From assembly GCF_905480005.1 (NCBI RefSeq), contig NZ_CAJQOO010000017.1:1-45026 (forward strand): a stretch of 45,026 bases of DNA. The letters run 5' to 3'. The position numbers and the translations under genes are program-made. This DNA is from an uncultured Maricaulis sp. (GTDB lineage: Bacteria > Pseudomonadota > Alphaproteobacteria > Caulobacterales > Maricaulaceae). Below are positions 1 through 6,918 of the stretch, in pieces (positions within the stretch are counted from its first letter, which is position 1; each line of letters starts with the position of its first letter). Under the pieces are notes generated by a model. It ran no database searches, was not told the DNA's origin, and saw only the letters and a list, made by a program, of their open reading frames with translations.

Positions 1-37
1 TCTCGTCTTCCATCTTGAAATGGGTGGGCGTGTACAT
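1..37 (-). CDS. Start of a PaiB-like FMN-binding protein (partial)
   Basis: Only the first 12 codons are inside the window, reading MYTPTHFKMEDE. The opening M-Y-x-P-x-H-F is typical of the PaiB family (FMN-binding split-barrel proteins annotated as negative transcriptional regulators). The ATG overlaps the stop of the preceding gene as TGATG, so it should be the last visible member of the minus-strand run that descends from the acyl-CoA dehydrogenases. The family call rests on the N-terminal signature alone. Confidence 0.45.
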   Translation of the reverse strand, partial: MYTPTHFKMEDE

Positions 38-462
38 CAGGCGCGTTTCCCGGAGACGAAGACGAGGGCAAGAAGGAAGGCCGCACTGGGCACCAGCAGG
101 GTCAGCCCCATGGGCACCAGCGAGACCAGGCGCAATTGCGCGAACTCGGCCGGATTCTCGCCGCCGAGCAGAAGATGGGCCGGGATGGAAATGAGGATTG
201 GCGCGGTGGCGATCACCCAATAGCCGATCAACGCCGCCAATACGCGCAGCCGCGAGCCGAGCAGAAACGACACCGCCAGTGCAAACAGGGTCGCGATCAC
301 CGGCGGCAGGGCCAGACCCAGCCAGTGCGGATAGCTCTCCAGCGCGAAACTCGCCCCGAACCAGATGCCGGAGCCCAGACGGGCCGCCAGCACGGTCCCG
401 GCACCGCCGGCGATGGCGGCGATAACGAGGGTGCGGAAGGAATTGTCGCGGCTGTCAGTCAT
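37..462 (-). CDS. Small multi-pass membrane protein, unknown function
   Basis: A 141-residue hydrophobic protein beginning MTDSRDNSF. Four hydrophobic stretches can be seen, at about residues 10-30, 45-68, 72-98 and 112-138, so it is very probably an inner-membrane protein. I chose the ATG at 462 because it overlaps the end of the upstream gene by 8 nt, which suggests translational coupling, and because upstream in-frame codons fall inside that gene. I do not recognise the family. It is the penultimate visible member of a tight minus-strand cluster. Confidence 0.6.
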   Translation of the reverse strand: MTDSRDNSFRTLVIAAIAGGAGTVLAARLGSGIWFGASFALESYPHWLGLALPPVIATLFALAVSFLLGSRLRVLAALIGYWVIATAPILISIPAHLLLGGENPAEFAQLRLVSLVPMGLTLLVPSAAFLLALVFVSGKRA

Positions 463-832
463 GGGCGTCAGCCACTTCGCAGCGATAATCGACGGGCGGA
501 TAGCCGGAGACACTGTCACCGACCAGTCGTGTGTCGTCCTCAATGATCCAGACCTCGGTCTGGCGGTCGGTCTCATCGCCGGTCTCCGGGTCGCGGCATT
601 CCCAGGTCAGGCGGAAACCACCCGTGTGCGGGTCGCGGATGAGATAGGTGAACTCGCATTGATCGCCATCGGCGCGGGTAAAGCCGGTTGAGGCATAGCT
701 CTGACCCGAGGTGCAGGCCTCTTCGCCCCATTCGCCCGCCAGGCAGGCGTCGAACTGATCTTCCAGCGTGCCCTCGCCGCCATAGCCGATGCACTGGGCT
801 AGGAGTAGCGCTGAAGCAAAAAGGGTCAGCAT
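455..832 (-). CDS. Small exported acidic protein, unknown function
   Basis: A 125-residue protein with a short hydrophobic N-terminus (MLTLFASALLLAQC), consistent with a signal peptide. The LAQC sequence resembles a lipobox only weakly because Gln precedes Cys. The mature part is acidic and has several Cys (about residues 14, 29, 39, 57, 73 and 116), so periplasmic disulfides are plausible. The start at 832 forms a TAATG overlap with the stop of the upstream membrane protein; an alternative ATG at 847 is less well placed. No family is recognised. Confidence 0.55.
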   Translation of the reverse strand: MLTLFASALLLAQCIGYGGEGTLEDQFDACLAGEWGEEACTSGQSYASTGFTRADGDQCEFTYLIRDPHTGGFRLTWECRDPETGDETDRQTEVWIIEDDTRLVGDSVSGYPPVDYRCEVADAHD

Positions 833-1200
833 TACAGAGTTCTCCATCCCGGCAGCAATTTGGCTAGCAACACACCCACGCCAAGAGCTCCTATCATGAT
901 GACGCTTTGGACGATCCATTCAGACACGGCACCGTCGCCCGCAAGGTATCGCCAATTGACCAATGCAATCATAGCAGTGGTAATTAGCGTCCACATGCTC
1001 CAACCAAGAGCATAGCCCGCGGCAACAGACATCAGGCTGCCAATAAGCAACGGACCCAAAGCGGCCCATTCTTCTGGAAGAAACGCAGCGCCGACCAACT
1101 CACCCAAAATCTTGCTAAAGGCGATGGCTCCAAAAGCACAGAAGAAGATTATCCGTCCTGCCTCTCTCGATGAAAGTGAGTTGTCGTCGGCCTCAGTCAT
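832..1200 (-). CDS. Small membrane protein, unknown function, lower GC than neighbours
   Basis: A 122-residue protein starting MTEADDNSLSS, with hydrophobic segments at about residues 16-36, 48-68, 70-88 and 95-116. It starts 4 nt after the stop of the acyl-CoA dehydrogenase gene, so it is probably co-transcribed. A hand count over 961-1020 gives 30 G+C in 60, visibly below the surrounding genes, which could mean recent acquisition or relaxed constraint. The family is not recognised. Confidence 0.55.
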   Translation of the reverse strand: MTEADDNSLSSREAGRIIFFCAFGAIAFSKILGELVGAAFLPEEWAALGPLLIGSLMSVAAGYALGWSMWTLITTAMIALVNWRYLAGDGAVSEWIVQSVIMIGALGVGVLLAKLLPGWRTL

Positions 1201-1204
1201 CACC

Positions 1205-2371
1205 CTACAGCGTCCTCGCAATCAGCAGCTTCATGATCTCGTTTGTCCCGCCATAGATCCGCTGGACGCGGCTGTCGGTCCACATTTTGGCGATCGGGTA
1301 TTCGCGCATGTATCCGTAGCCGCCATGCAGCTGGACGCATTCGTCCATGACTTCATTCTGGGCTTCAGAGACCCAGTATTTGGCCATCGAGGCGGTGGCG
1401 GCGTCGAGTTCGCCCTTCATCAGGCGTTCCGAGCAGTGATGGGTGAAGACCTCGGCCAGGGTCGCCTTGGTCTTGCATTCGGCGAGCTTGAACTGGGTGT
1501 TCTGGAATTTCAGGATCGGACGACCAAACGCCTCGCGCTCCTTGGTGTAGTTGATCGTCTCGTGCAGGGCACGCTTCATGGCCCCGACACCCTGGACGGC
1601 GATCTGCAGGCGTTCCTGGGGCAATTGCTGCATCAGCTGGATGAAGCCCTGGCCCTCTTCGGTACCGAGCAGCGCATCGGCGGGCACCCAGACATCCTCG
1701 AAGAAGAGCTCGGCCGTGTCCTGGGCCTTCATGCCGACCTTGTCGAGAAGGCGGCCGCGACGGAAGCCCTCGACCTTGTCGGTCTCGACCATCAGGAGGG
1801 AGACGCCGTCATAACCCTTTTCCGGGTCGGTCTTGGCCACCACGATGATGAAATTGGCCGAGCCGCCATTGGTGATGAAAGTCTTCTGGCCATTGATGCG
1901 ATAGCCATTGCCATCCTTGACCGCCGTTGTCTTGACGCTCTGAAGGTCCGAGCCCGTGCCCGGCTCGGACATGGCGATGGCGCCGATCAGATCGCCGGAA
2001 ATCATCCGCGGCAGGACCGACTTCTTCTGATCCTCCGAACCGTAATGGGTGACATAGGGCGCGATGATGGAATTGTGCAGACCGACACCCCAGCCGCCGG
2101 CGCCGATCTCGGCACCCGCTGTGTGGAAGACGTATTCATGGCCCCAATCACCACCGGCGCCGCCATATTCCTCAGGCACGGACGGGCAGAGAATCCCGGC
2201 CTTGCCGGCCTTGGTCCAGATCTCGCGATCGACCATGCCCTGATCTTCCCAGCGTTCGGCATTGGGCACGCATTCCTTGGCCATGAAGCCGCGCACCGAA
2301 TCCTCGAACATCCGGACATCCTCGCGCTCGAGAAAGTCCGGACGTGGCACATTGAGTGGATCCTGAAACAT
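1205..2371 (-). CDS. Acyl-CoA dehydrogenase, isovaleryl/long-chain type
   Basis: A 388-residue flavoprotein that oxidises an acyl-CoA to the 2,3-enoyl-CoA and passes electrons to ETF. The three-part fold is readable: helical N-domain (about 15-125), beta-domain with SEPGTGSD and FITNGG (about 133-230), and helical C-domain ending in YGYMREYPI and IYGGTNEI. The usual C-terminal catalytic Glu (as in YEGT of medium- and short-chain enzymes) is Gly374 here. Glu253 in LPQERLQIA lies where isovaleryl-CoA and long-chain dehydrogenases carry their base. This argues for a branched- or long-chain substrate (inference from family). I chose ATG 2371 (MFQDPL), since residues encoded upstream do not look like family sequence. 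It follows a second dehydrogenase gene on the same strand. Confidence 0.9.
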   Translation of the reverse strand: MFQDPLNVPRPDFLEREDVRMFEDSVRGFMAKECVPNAERWEDQGMVDREIWTKAGKAGILCPSVPEEYGGAGGDWGHEYVFHTAGAEIGAGGWGVGLHNSIIAPYVTHYGSEDQKKSVLPRMISGDLIGAIAMSEPGTGSDLQSVKTTAVKDGNGYRINGQKTFITNGGSANFIIVVAKTDPEKGYDGVSLLMVETDKVEGFRRGRLLDKVGMKAQDTAELFFEDVWVPADALLGTEEGQGFIQLMQQLPQERLQIAVQGVGAMKRALHETINYTKEREAFGRPILKFQNTQFKLAECKTKATLAEVFTHHCSERLMKGELDAATASMAKYWVSEAQNEVMDECVQLHGGYGYMREYPIAKMWTDSRVQRIYGGTNEIMKLLIARTL

Positions 2372-2452
2372 GAAACGTCCTCCCCAGACGGTTCGTATTG
2401 TGACGGGCCTGACCGCTTGTCGATCTTTGCCCCTTATCAACCGGAATAGTGT

Positions 2453-2487
2453 GGCGGGCCGTTCTCTCTTGCCGGAACGGTCCCGCC
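2453..2487. terminator. Long stem-loop between the two acyl-CoA dehydrogenase genes
   Basis: GGCGGG-CCGTTC at 2453-2464 pairs with GAACGG-CCCGCC at 2475-2487 around a 10-nt loop, with one bulged T at 2481. There is no T-run on either side, so it may be an RNA-processing or stabilising hairpin, or a weak attenuator, rather than a full terminator. Confidence 0.4.
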
Positions 2488-2507
2488 GATATGTTGTCAG
2501 TTTGCGC

Positions 2508-4298
2508 CTAGAAGGCGTCGGCTTCCAGCGCCATCATGGAGTCGGCGCCGGCCTCGACCTTGGCCAGGTGCATGGCCGCTTCCGGGACCCAACGGTCGAG
2601 GAAGTACTGGCCGGTCTTCAGCTTGGCGGCATAGATCGGGTCGGTCTCGCCGGCGGCAATCTTGGCTGAGGCGACCTTGGCCATTTTCGCCCACATATAG
2701 GTCAGGCAGGTCAGGCCGAAGAGACTGAGATAGTCGTGGCTGCCCGCACCGGCATGGTCGAAGTTATTGAGCGCATTATTCATCAGCCAGTCGGTGGCCT
2801 GTTTGAGCTTGCCCTTGGTCTCAGCCACCGCGTTCACGAAGGGCTGGGTCTCGTCATTGCCGCCTTCGGCCACGAAGGCGTCGAGCTCGGCAAAGAAGCT
2901 GGTGATCGGGCGCATGCCATTCATGGCCAGCTTGCGGCCGACCAGATCGAGGGCCTGGATCCCGTTCGTGCCTTCATAGATCAGGGTGATACGGGCATCG
3001 CGCAGGAGCTGGGACGCGCCCCACTCCTCGGTGAAGCCGGACCCGCCGTGGATCTGCAGGCCGGACGAGACCATGTCATAGCCCTTGCCGGTCAGATAAC
3101 CCTTCACGATCGGGGTCAGCAGCGCCATGTAATCGCCCGCCTTCTCGCGCATGGTCGGGTCGGACGCCTTCTCCTCGAGATCACCCTGAAGGGCGGTCCA
3201 GAGGGCAAAGCAACGGGCCGCTTCGACGAAGGACTTCTGGTCCATCAGCATGCGGCGCACATCCGGGTGCACGATGATCGGATCGGCCGGGCCGTCCTGG
3301 TTCTTCGGTCCGGTCAGGGAACGGCCCTGCAGGCGGTCTTTCGCGAAGCCGAGCGATTGCTGATAGGCGGCCTCGGCCAGGGCATAGCCCTGCAGGCCAA
3401 CACCCAGGCGGGCCTCATTCATCATGATAAACATGATTTTGAGACCCTTGTTCTCCTCGCCGACCAGCCAGCCGGTCGCTTCGTCATAGTCCATGACACA
3501 CGTGGCATTGCCGTGAATGCCCATCTTGTGTTCCAGGCCACCGCACTTGGCCGAATTGCGTGTCCCCGGATTGCCGTCCGCATCGGGAATGTGCTTGGGC
3601 ACCACGAAGAGCGAGATACCCTTCACGCCTTCCGGAGCACCCTCGATGCGCGCGAGGACGAGGTGGATGATATTCTCCGCCATGTCGTGCTCGCCGGAGG
3701 AGATCCAGATCTTCTGGCCGGTGATCTTGTAGGACCCGTCTGCCTGCGGCACGGCTTTCGTGCGCAGGAGACCGAGATCGGTGCCGCAATGCGGCTCGGT
3801 CAGATTCATCGTCCCGCCCCACTGGCAGGAAATCATCTTGGGCAGGTAGAGCGCCTTTTGCTCATCCGACCCGCCGGTCGCCAGGGCGGCGGCGGCCCCC
3901 AGGGTCAGGCCCGGATACATGCCAAACGCCATATTGGCCGAGGAGACCATCTCGTTGAAGGCGAGATTGAGAACGTGCGGCAGGCCCTGGCCACCATATT
4001 CCGGATCGGAGGACAGCGCGGTCCAGCCGCCTTCGGACATCTGCTTGAAGGCATCTTTCCAGCCGGTCGGCGTCTTCACATTGCCGTCCGCGTCACGCGT
4101 ACAGCCTTCCTCATCGCCGATCTTGGAGATCGGGGCGAGCACGCCCTCACAGAATTTCGCGCCCTCTTCGAGGATCGCGTCAACCGTGTCGGCATCGGCA
4201 TCAGCGAAGCCGGGCAGATCGCCATACTGGGTGATATTGAGCACGTCATGCAGGACAAAACGCTGGTCACGAACCGGGGCGCGATACGGGGTGGTCAT
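2508..4298 (-). CDS. Acyl-CoA dehydrogenase with C-terminal extension (DmdC-like)
   Basis: A 596-residue protein, about 200 residues longer than ordinary acyl-CoA dehydrogenases. Typical elements are TEPHCGTDLG (about 168), GQKIWISSGEHD (about 194), and IHGGSGFTEEWGASQ followed by LIYEGTNGIQ (about 416-448), where Glu442 is at the usual catalytic position. An extra helical domain follows (about 455-596). This long architecture is shared with 3-methylmercaptopropionyl-CoA dehydrogenase (DmdC) and with medium/long-chain fatty acyl-CoA dehydrogenases, and the two cannot be separated by eye. The start ATG at 4298 begins MTTPYRAPVRD. A MerR gene lies just upstream on the same strand and is its likely regulator. 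Confidence 0.88.
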   Translation of the reverse strand: MTTPYRAPVRDQRFVLHDVLNITQYGDLPGFADADADTVDAILEEGAKFCEGVLAPISKIGDEEGCTRDADGNVKTPTGWKDAFKQMSEGGWTALSSDPEYGGQGLPHVLNLAFNEMVSSANMAFGMYPGLTLGAAAALATGGSDEQKALYLPKMISCQWGGTMNLTEPHCGTDLGLLRTKAVPQADGSYKITGQKIWISSGEHDMAENIIHLVLARIEGAPEGVKGISLFVVPKHIPDADGNPGTRNSAKCGGLEHKMGIHGNATCVMDYDEATGWLVGEENKGLKIMFIMMNEARLGVGLQGYALAEAAYQQSLGFAKDRLQGRSLTGPKNQDGPADPIIVHPDVRRMLMDQKSFVEAARCFALWTALQGDLEEKASDPTMREKAGDYMALLTPIVKGYLTGKGYDMVSSGLQIHGGSGFTEEWGASQLLRDARITLIYEGTNGIQALDLVGRKLAMNGMRPITSFFAELDAFVAEGGNDETQPFVNAVAETKGKLKQATDWLMNNALNNFDHAGAGSHDYLSLFGLTCLTYMWAKMAKVASAKIAAGETDPIYAAKLKTGQYFLDRWVPEAAMHLAKVEAGADSMMALEADAF

Positions 4299-4367
4299 GA
4301 TGGGTCTCCGGGGAGCGGGGTGTGGATTGTGTGGTTGTGAATTTGAGGTCGGTGCGGCCGCCGGGAA

Positions 4368-4850
4368 TCAACCCGGGGACAGGCCGCTCCAGTCTTCCAG
4401 ACGGGCACTGGCCAGGGCTTCGAATGCCCGGGCCCTTCGTCGGACATCGTCCGGCGGGGTACGGTCTTCCAGACGCTCGCGCATCCAGTCGAGGCCGGCA
4501 GTAAGCTCAGCCAGGGCGCGCTCGACGTCCTCGCGCTGCTGCTGCAGCACGGTGATACGGTGTTCGAAGCGCTTGATCGCCGGCTCGAGGCGCTCGCGGC
4601 CACCTCGGTCGATCGCCTGCAGATCAAGGATTTCCTTGATCTCGTCGAGCGCAAAACCGACCCGCTTGCCGCGCAGGATCAACTCGATACGGGCGCGGTC
4701 CTCAGCGGAATAGACCCGGGCTGCGCCGCGGCGCAAAGGATGGATCATCCCCTTCTGCTCGTAGAAGCGAAGCGTGCGCGGGGTGATGTCGAACTCCATG
4801 GCGAGTTCGCGAATGGTGAATTCGGTATCGGGGGCGACAGGCTTGATCAT
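4368..4850 (-). CDS. MerR-family transcriptional regulator
   Basis: A protein of about 160 residues starting MIKPVAPDTEF. The N-terminal winged HTH reads FTIRELAMEFDITPRTLRFY followed by a RRGAARVYS wing, typical of MerR. A long dimerisation helix follows (about 70-125), with QQQREDVERALAEL. No Cys-rich metal site is present, so it is more like the regulators of acyl-CoA/branched-chain degradation genes (LiuR type) than a metal sensor. It lies 70 nt upstream of, and co-directional with, the long acyl-CoA dehydrogenase. An in-frame GTG at 4868 would add six residues; neither start has a clear ribosome-binding site. A dyad just upstream suggests autoregulation. Confidence 0.85.
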   Translation of the reverse strand: MIKPVAPDTEFTIRELAMEFDITPRTLRFYEQKGMIHPLRRGAARVYSAEDRARIELILRGKRVGFALDEIKEILDLQAIDRGGRERLEPAIKRFEHRITVLQQQREDVERALAELTAGLDWMRERLEDRTPPDDVRRRARAFEALASARLEDWSGLSPG

Positions 4851-4872
4851 GGTGTGAAGGGTGTTCACAAAG

Positions 4873-4887
4873 TTACGCGAACGTCAA
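4873..4887. promoter_or_regulatory. Candidate MerR operator
   Basis: On the minus strand the sequence is TTGACGTTCGCGTAA, an imperfect dyad with TTGACG/CGTAA arms directly upstream of the MerR start. A second ACGT follows at 4888. TTGACG could also be a -35 element. As I recall them, LiuR-type MerR sites contain ACGT-rich dyads of this sort; I infer this site's role from its position. Confidence 0.4.
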
Positions 4888-4982
4888 CGTCAGATATATG
4901 ACAAGACGGAAATTGCCGTGACACGCCCCGGCACCGGTTTTGCCCCTTTCATTGTCACCGCGGGCGCGGCAAAGTCCGGCTC

Positions 4983-6674
4983 ATGTTGCGATCCCTTGTT
5001 CTGCCCGCCCTTGTTCTGGTCCTGCCCGGCCTGCCCGCCCATGCGATGACGCAGGCGGGACAGCCTGATCCCGGCTTCTCCATCCTCGCGCAGCCGGAGC
5101 CGACACCGGACCCGACGCCTGACCAGATCGCACCAGACCTGTCGGACGAAACCTATACGGTGATCGGCCCGCATCTGGACCGTGATTCCTATCTCGCCCT
5201 GCGCGGCTATCGTGACGATCTTGTCCTGCGGACGCGCTGGCAGATCACGCGTACGGCGCTGGATGGCACGGCTCTGGGCGAGGAACAGCGCGAGATTGTC
5301 ATCGGCGATGGCTATGTCACGGAGACCGGTGAGGCCGAACGTGTCATCCAGGACTTTGTCACCAGCCGCACCCTGACCCGCGTTCCGGCCCTCGACGGAC
5401 CGGTGATGCGCAATGAACCCTTCGTCTCCCATGTGCACCGGCAGATGAATACATTCGCCTACTACACCGAGGGCGGCACGCTGGCAGAAGTCACCGGCCC
5501 CGGCGGAACCTCTTTCGATCGCTTCTGGATCGAGGCTGCGATGGGTGTCCGTCTGGGCGAAACCGAACTGGTCTCGACGATCACAGGGGACGCGATCACC
5601 GGGGACGAGATCACCGGGGCCGCGATCACCGGGGCCGCAATCACCGAGGTCCGCCGCAGCGCCGAGGGCTCGCCGGTCCTGAGCCATCGCGATGACGGGC
5701 TGGGCGCTGGCCGGGCCGCGGCCCTGTTCCGGGGCTGGCTGCAGCATGGCGTGCCGATCCATCCCGACGCCCTGGCGACGCTCAATGCCGAGACCGGCAT
5801 TCCGGAGGAATTCAGCTTCCTGGTCTTCTCACCGTCCAGCCCGGCCGGACGTCGCGAAACCTGGACCCGACTGAGCGAACATGAAGGCGAAGCCGCCTTT
5901 CCCTGGCCCGAGGGGCTGATGCCCGCACGCGCTGACAGCTATCAGATCGCGGACCCGGCCGTGCGCCGCCTGTTGCAGGCCGGTCTTGATGCCGCCGCCC
6001 AACCGTCGGCCGCCCCGGACGAAGCCGGCTTCCTCGCTGCCGCCGAGGCCGCCCAGCGCCGCGCCGATCCGTCCGGCGCCTATCTCGCGCTTTATCAGAT
6101 CTCCCACCACCAGGGCCCATGCCGCGCCGACTCCACCTCACGTGTTTGCAGCCGGATGAGCCAGGTGACGGCGTCGGGCATTGGCAATGCCGGTTTCGAA
6201 TCCCTGATGAGCGGTATCAGTCGCATGCAAAGCGACCGCGCAGCGGCGCTCAATGTGTTGAAAGATCACCTGCATCGCGACGGACTTGAGGGCGCGGCCG
6301 CCAATCTGCTGGCAGCCCAGGCCCTGGCCGCCCTGCGCAGCACCGAGCCGGACGCCTTTCCGGAGCTCAATCTGCAGGCCCTGTTTGCCAGCGCCGCGAT
6401 CGCGGATCCCTACGCACCGCTGGCCTTCTGGCATGCGGGCCGCTTCGCCGCCAGCCAGAGCGATGTCGAGACAGCCTGGCTGCTCTTCGATATCGCCCGG
6501 TCCCTGCCAGCCTCCCGCAGCCTGCCGCCATCGCGCGAAGCCGTCGCCATGAGTGAGCAGTTACAAGCGCTTGCACCGGGCTTTTTCGTGAATGTACCGG
6601 AGACGGTGCCGGAGGCTGTGCCGGACGACGGGGACGACGAATCCGACACGGATGGGGCCGACCTGCCGCAGTGA
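4983..6674 (+). CDS. Exported protein of unknown function with pentapeptide repeat
   Basis: A 563-residue protein. A signal peptide is clear: MLRSLVLPALVLVLPGLPAHA, with cleavage likely after AHA. A Pro/Asp-rich spacer follows (PEPTPDPTPDQ). Residues 50-330 look like a folded domain with alternating strands. Residues 200-224 are a tandem repeat of ITGDA-type units. Residues 330-540 are Ala-rich and helical, like degenerate TPR repeats (LAAAEAAQRR, LAAQALAAL). The acidic tail contains DDGDDESDTDGAD. I recognise no family. It is transcribed divergently from the MerR gene. The start ATG at 4983 is the only one that puts the signal peptide at the N-terminus; no strong ribosome-binding site is visible. 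Confidence 0.75.
   Translation: MLRSLVLPALVLVLPGLPAHAMTQAGQPDPGFSILAQPEPTPDPTPDQIAPDLSDETYTVIGPHLDRDSYLALRGYRDDLVLRTRWQITRTALDGTALGEEQREIVIGDGYVTETGEAERVIQDFVTSRTLTRVPALDGPVMRNEPFVSHVHRQMNTFAYYTEGGTLAEVTGPGGTSFDRFWIEAAMGVRLGETELVSTITGDAITGDEITGAAITGAAITEVRRSAEGSPVLSHRDDGLGAGRAAALFRGWLQHGVPIHPDALATLNAETGIPEEFSFLVFSPSSPAGRRETWTRLSEHEGEAAFPWPEGLMPARADSYQIADPAVRRLLQAGLDAAAQPSAAPDEAGFLAAAEAAQRRADPSGAYLALYQISHHQGPCRADSTSRVCSRMSQVTASGIGNAGFESLMSGISRMQSDRAAALNVLKDHLHRDGLEGAAANLLAAQALAALRSTEPDAFPELNLQALFASAAIADPYAPLAFWHAGRFAASQSDVETAWLLFDIARSLPASRSLPPSREAVAMSEQLQALAPGFFVNVPETVPEAVPDDGDDESDTDGADLPQ
5580..5654 (+). repeat. 15-bp in-frame tandem repeat, about 4.5 copies
   Basis: Consecutive 15-bp units with consensus ATCACCGGGGMCGMG encode ITGDA, ITGDE, ITGAA, ITGAA, then a decayed ITEVR. 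The unit length is a multiple of three, so changes in copy number keep the frame. Units 2-4 are nearly identical, which points to recent expansion. Confidence 0.85.
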
Positions 6675-6735
6675 CATCCCCCGGCTCCGGGCAAGTTCGG
6701 CCCGGCTCGGCTGAAAACTGAGTCGAAACGCCGAC

Positions 6736-6744
6736 TTATCCACA
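6736..6744 (+). promoter_or_regulatory. DnaA box
   Basis: TTATCCACA, an exact match to the classical DnaA consensus, lies 175 nt upstream of the podJ start. In Caulobacter, DnaA is known to promote podJ transcription, so a direct role is plausible. A single box without an AT-rich unwinding region argues against a replication origin. Confidence 0.6.
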
Positions 6745-6859
6745 CATTTTACCCACCATTAACCGAGTCAGAGCCTTGTTCAGACTCAGGATTTCGCGGC
6801 TTTGCGCCTCAATCTGAGAATTGGTGTGGAAACACTACATATTGGGTCTCCACCCTCGG

Positions 6860-6874
6860 TTTACACTATATTAA
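6860..6874 (+). promoter_or_regulatory. CtrA-like box upstream of podJ
   Basis: TTTA-N7-TTAA matches the CtrA consensus TTAA-N7-TTAA with one change. It lies 45 nt before the podJ ATG, where it could overlap the promoter. CtrA control of podJ is known in Caulobacter; here it is inferred. Confidence 0.5.
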
Positions 6875-6918
6875 CTGCGGAATAGCCTTCCGCAGGTTTG
6901 GCTGGGAGTGCGAATCAC

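Larger units (their letters stand above)
6720..6916 (+). promoter_or_regulatory. Cluster of GANTC (CcrM methylation) sites upstream of podJ
   Basis: GANTC occurs at 6720-6724, 6765-6769, 6783-6787 and 6912-6916, four sites in about 200 bp of non-coding DNA. GANTC is the CcrM target in Caulobacter-type alphaproteobacteria, and its methylation state influences GcrA-dependent promoters. The role here is inferred from position ahead of podJ. Confidence 0.55.

Noticed and set aside
1112-2449. Plus-strand reading frame of 445 codons
   Set aside because: It is the antisense shadow of the acyl-CoA dehydrogenase gene; the product has no domain character and is His/Leu/Gly/Asp-rich, as expected for antisense of high-GC coding DNA.
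2736-4340. Plus-strand reading frame of 534 codons
   Set aside because: Antisense to the long acyl-CoA dehydrogenase, which has full family motifs on the other strand.
5580-5654. Possible CRISPR-like repeat array
   Set aside because: The units are contiguous without spacers and lie in frame within a coding region; it is a minisatellite.
6736-6874. Possible replication origin, because of the DnaA box near a TTAA-rich site
   Set aside because: There is only one DnaA box, no AT-rich unwinding region and no origin-linked genes; promoter control of podJ is a simpler reading.
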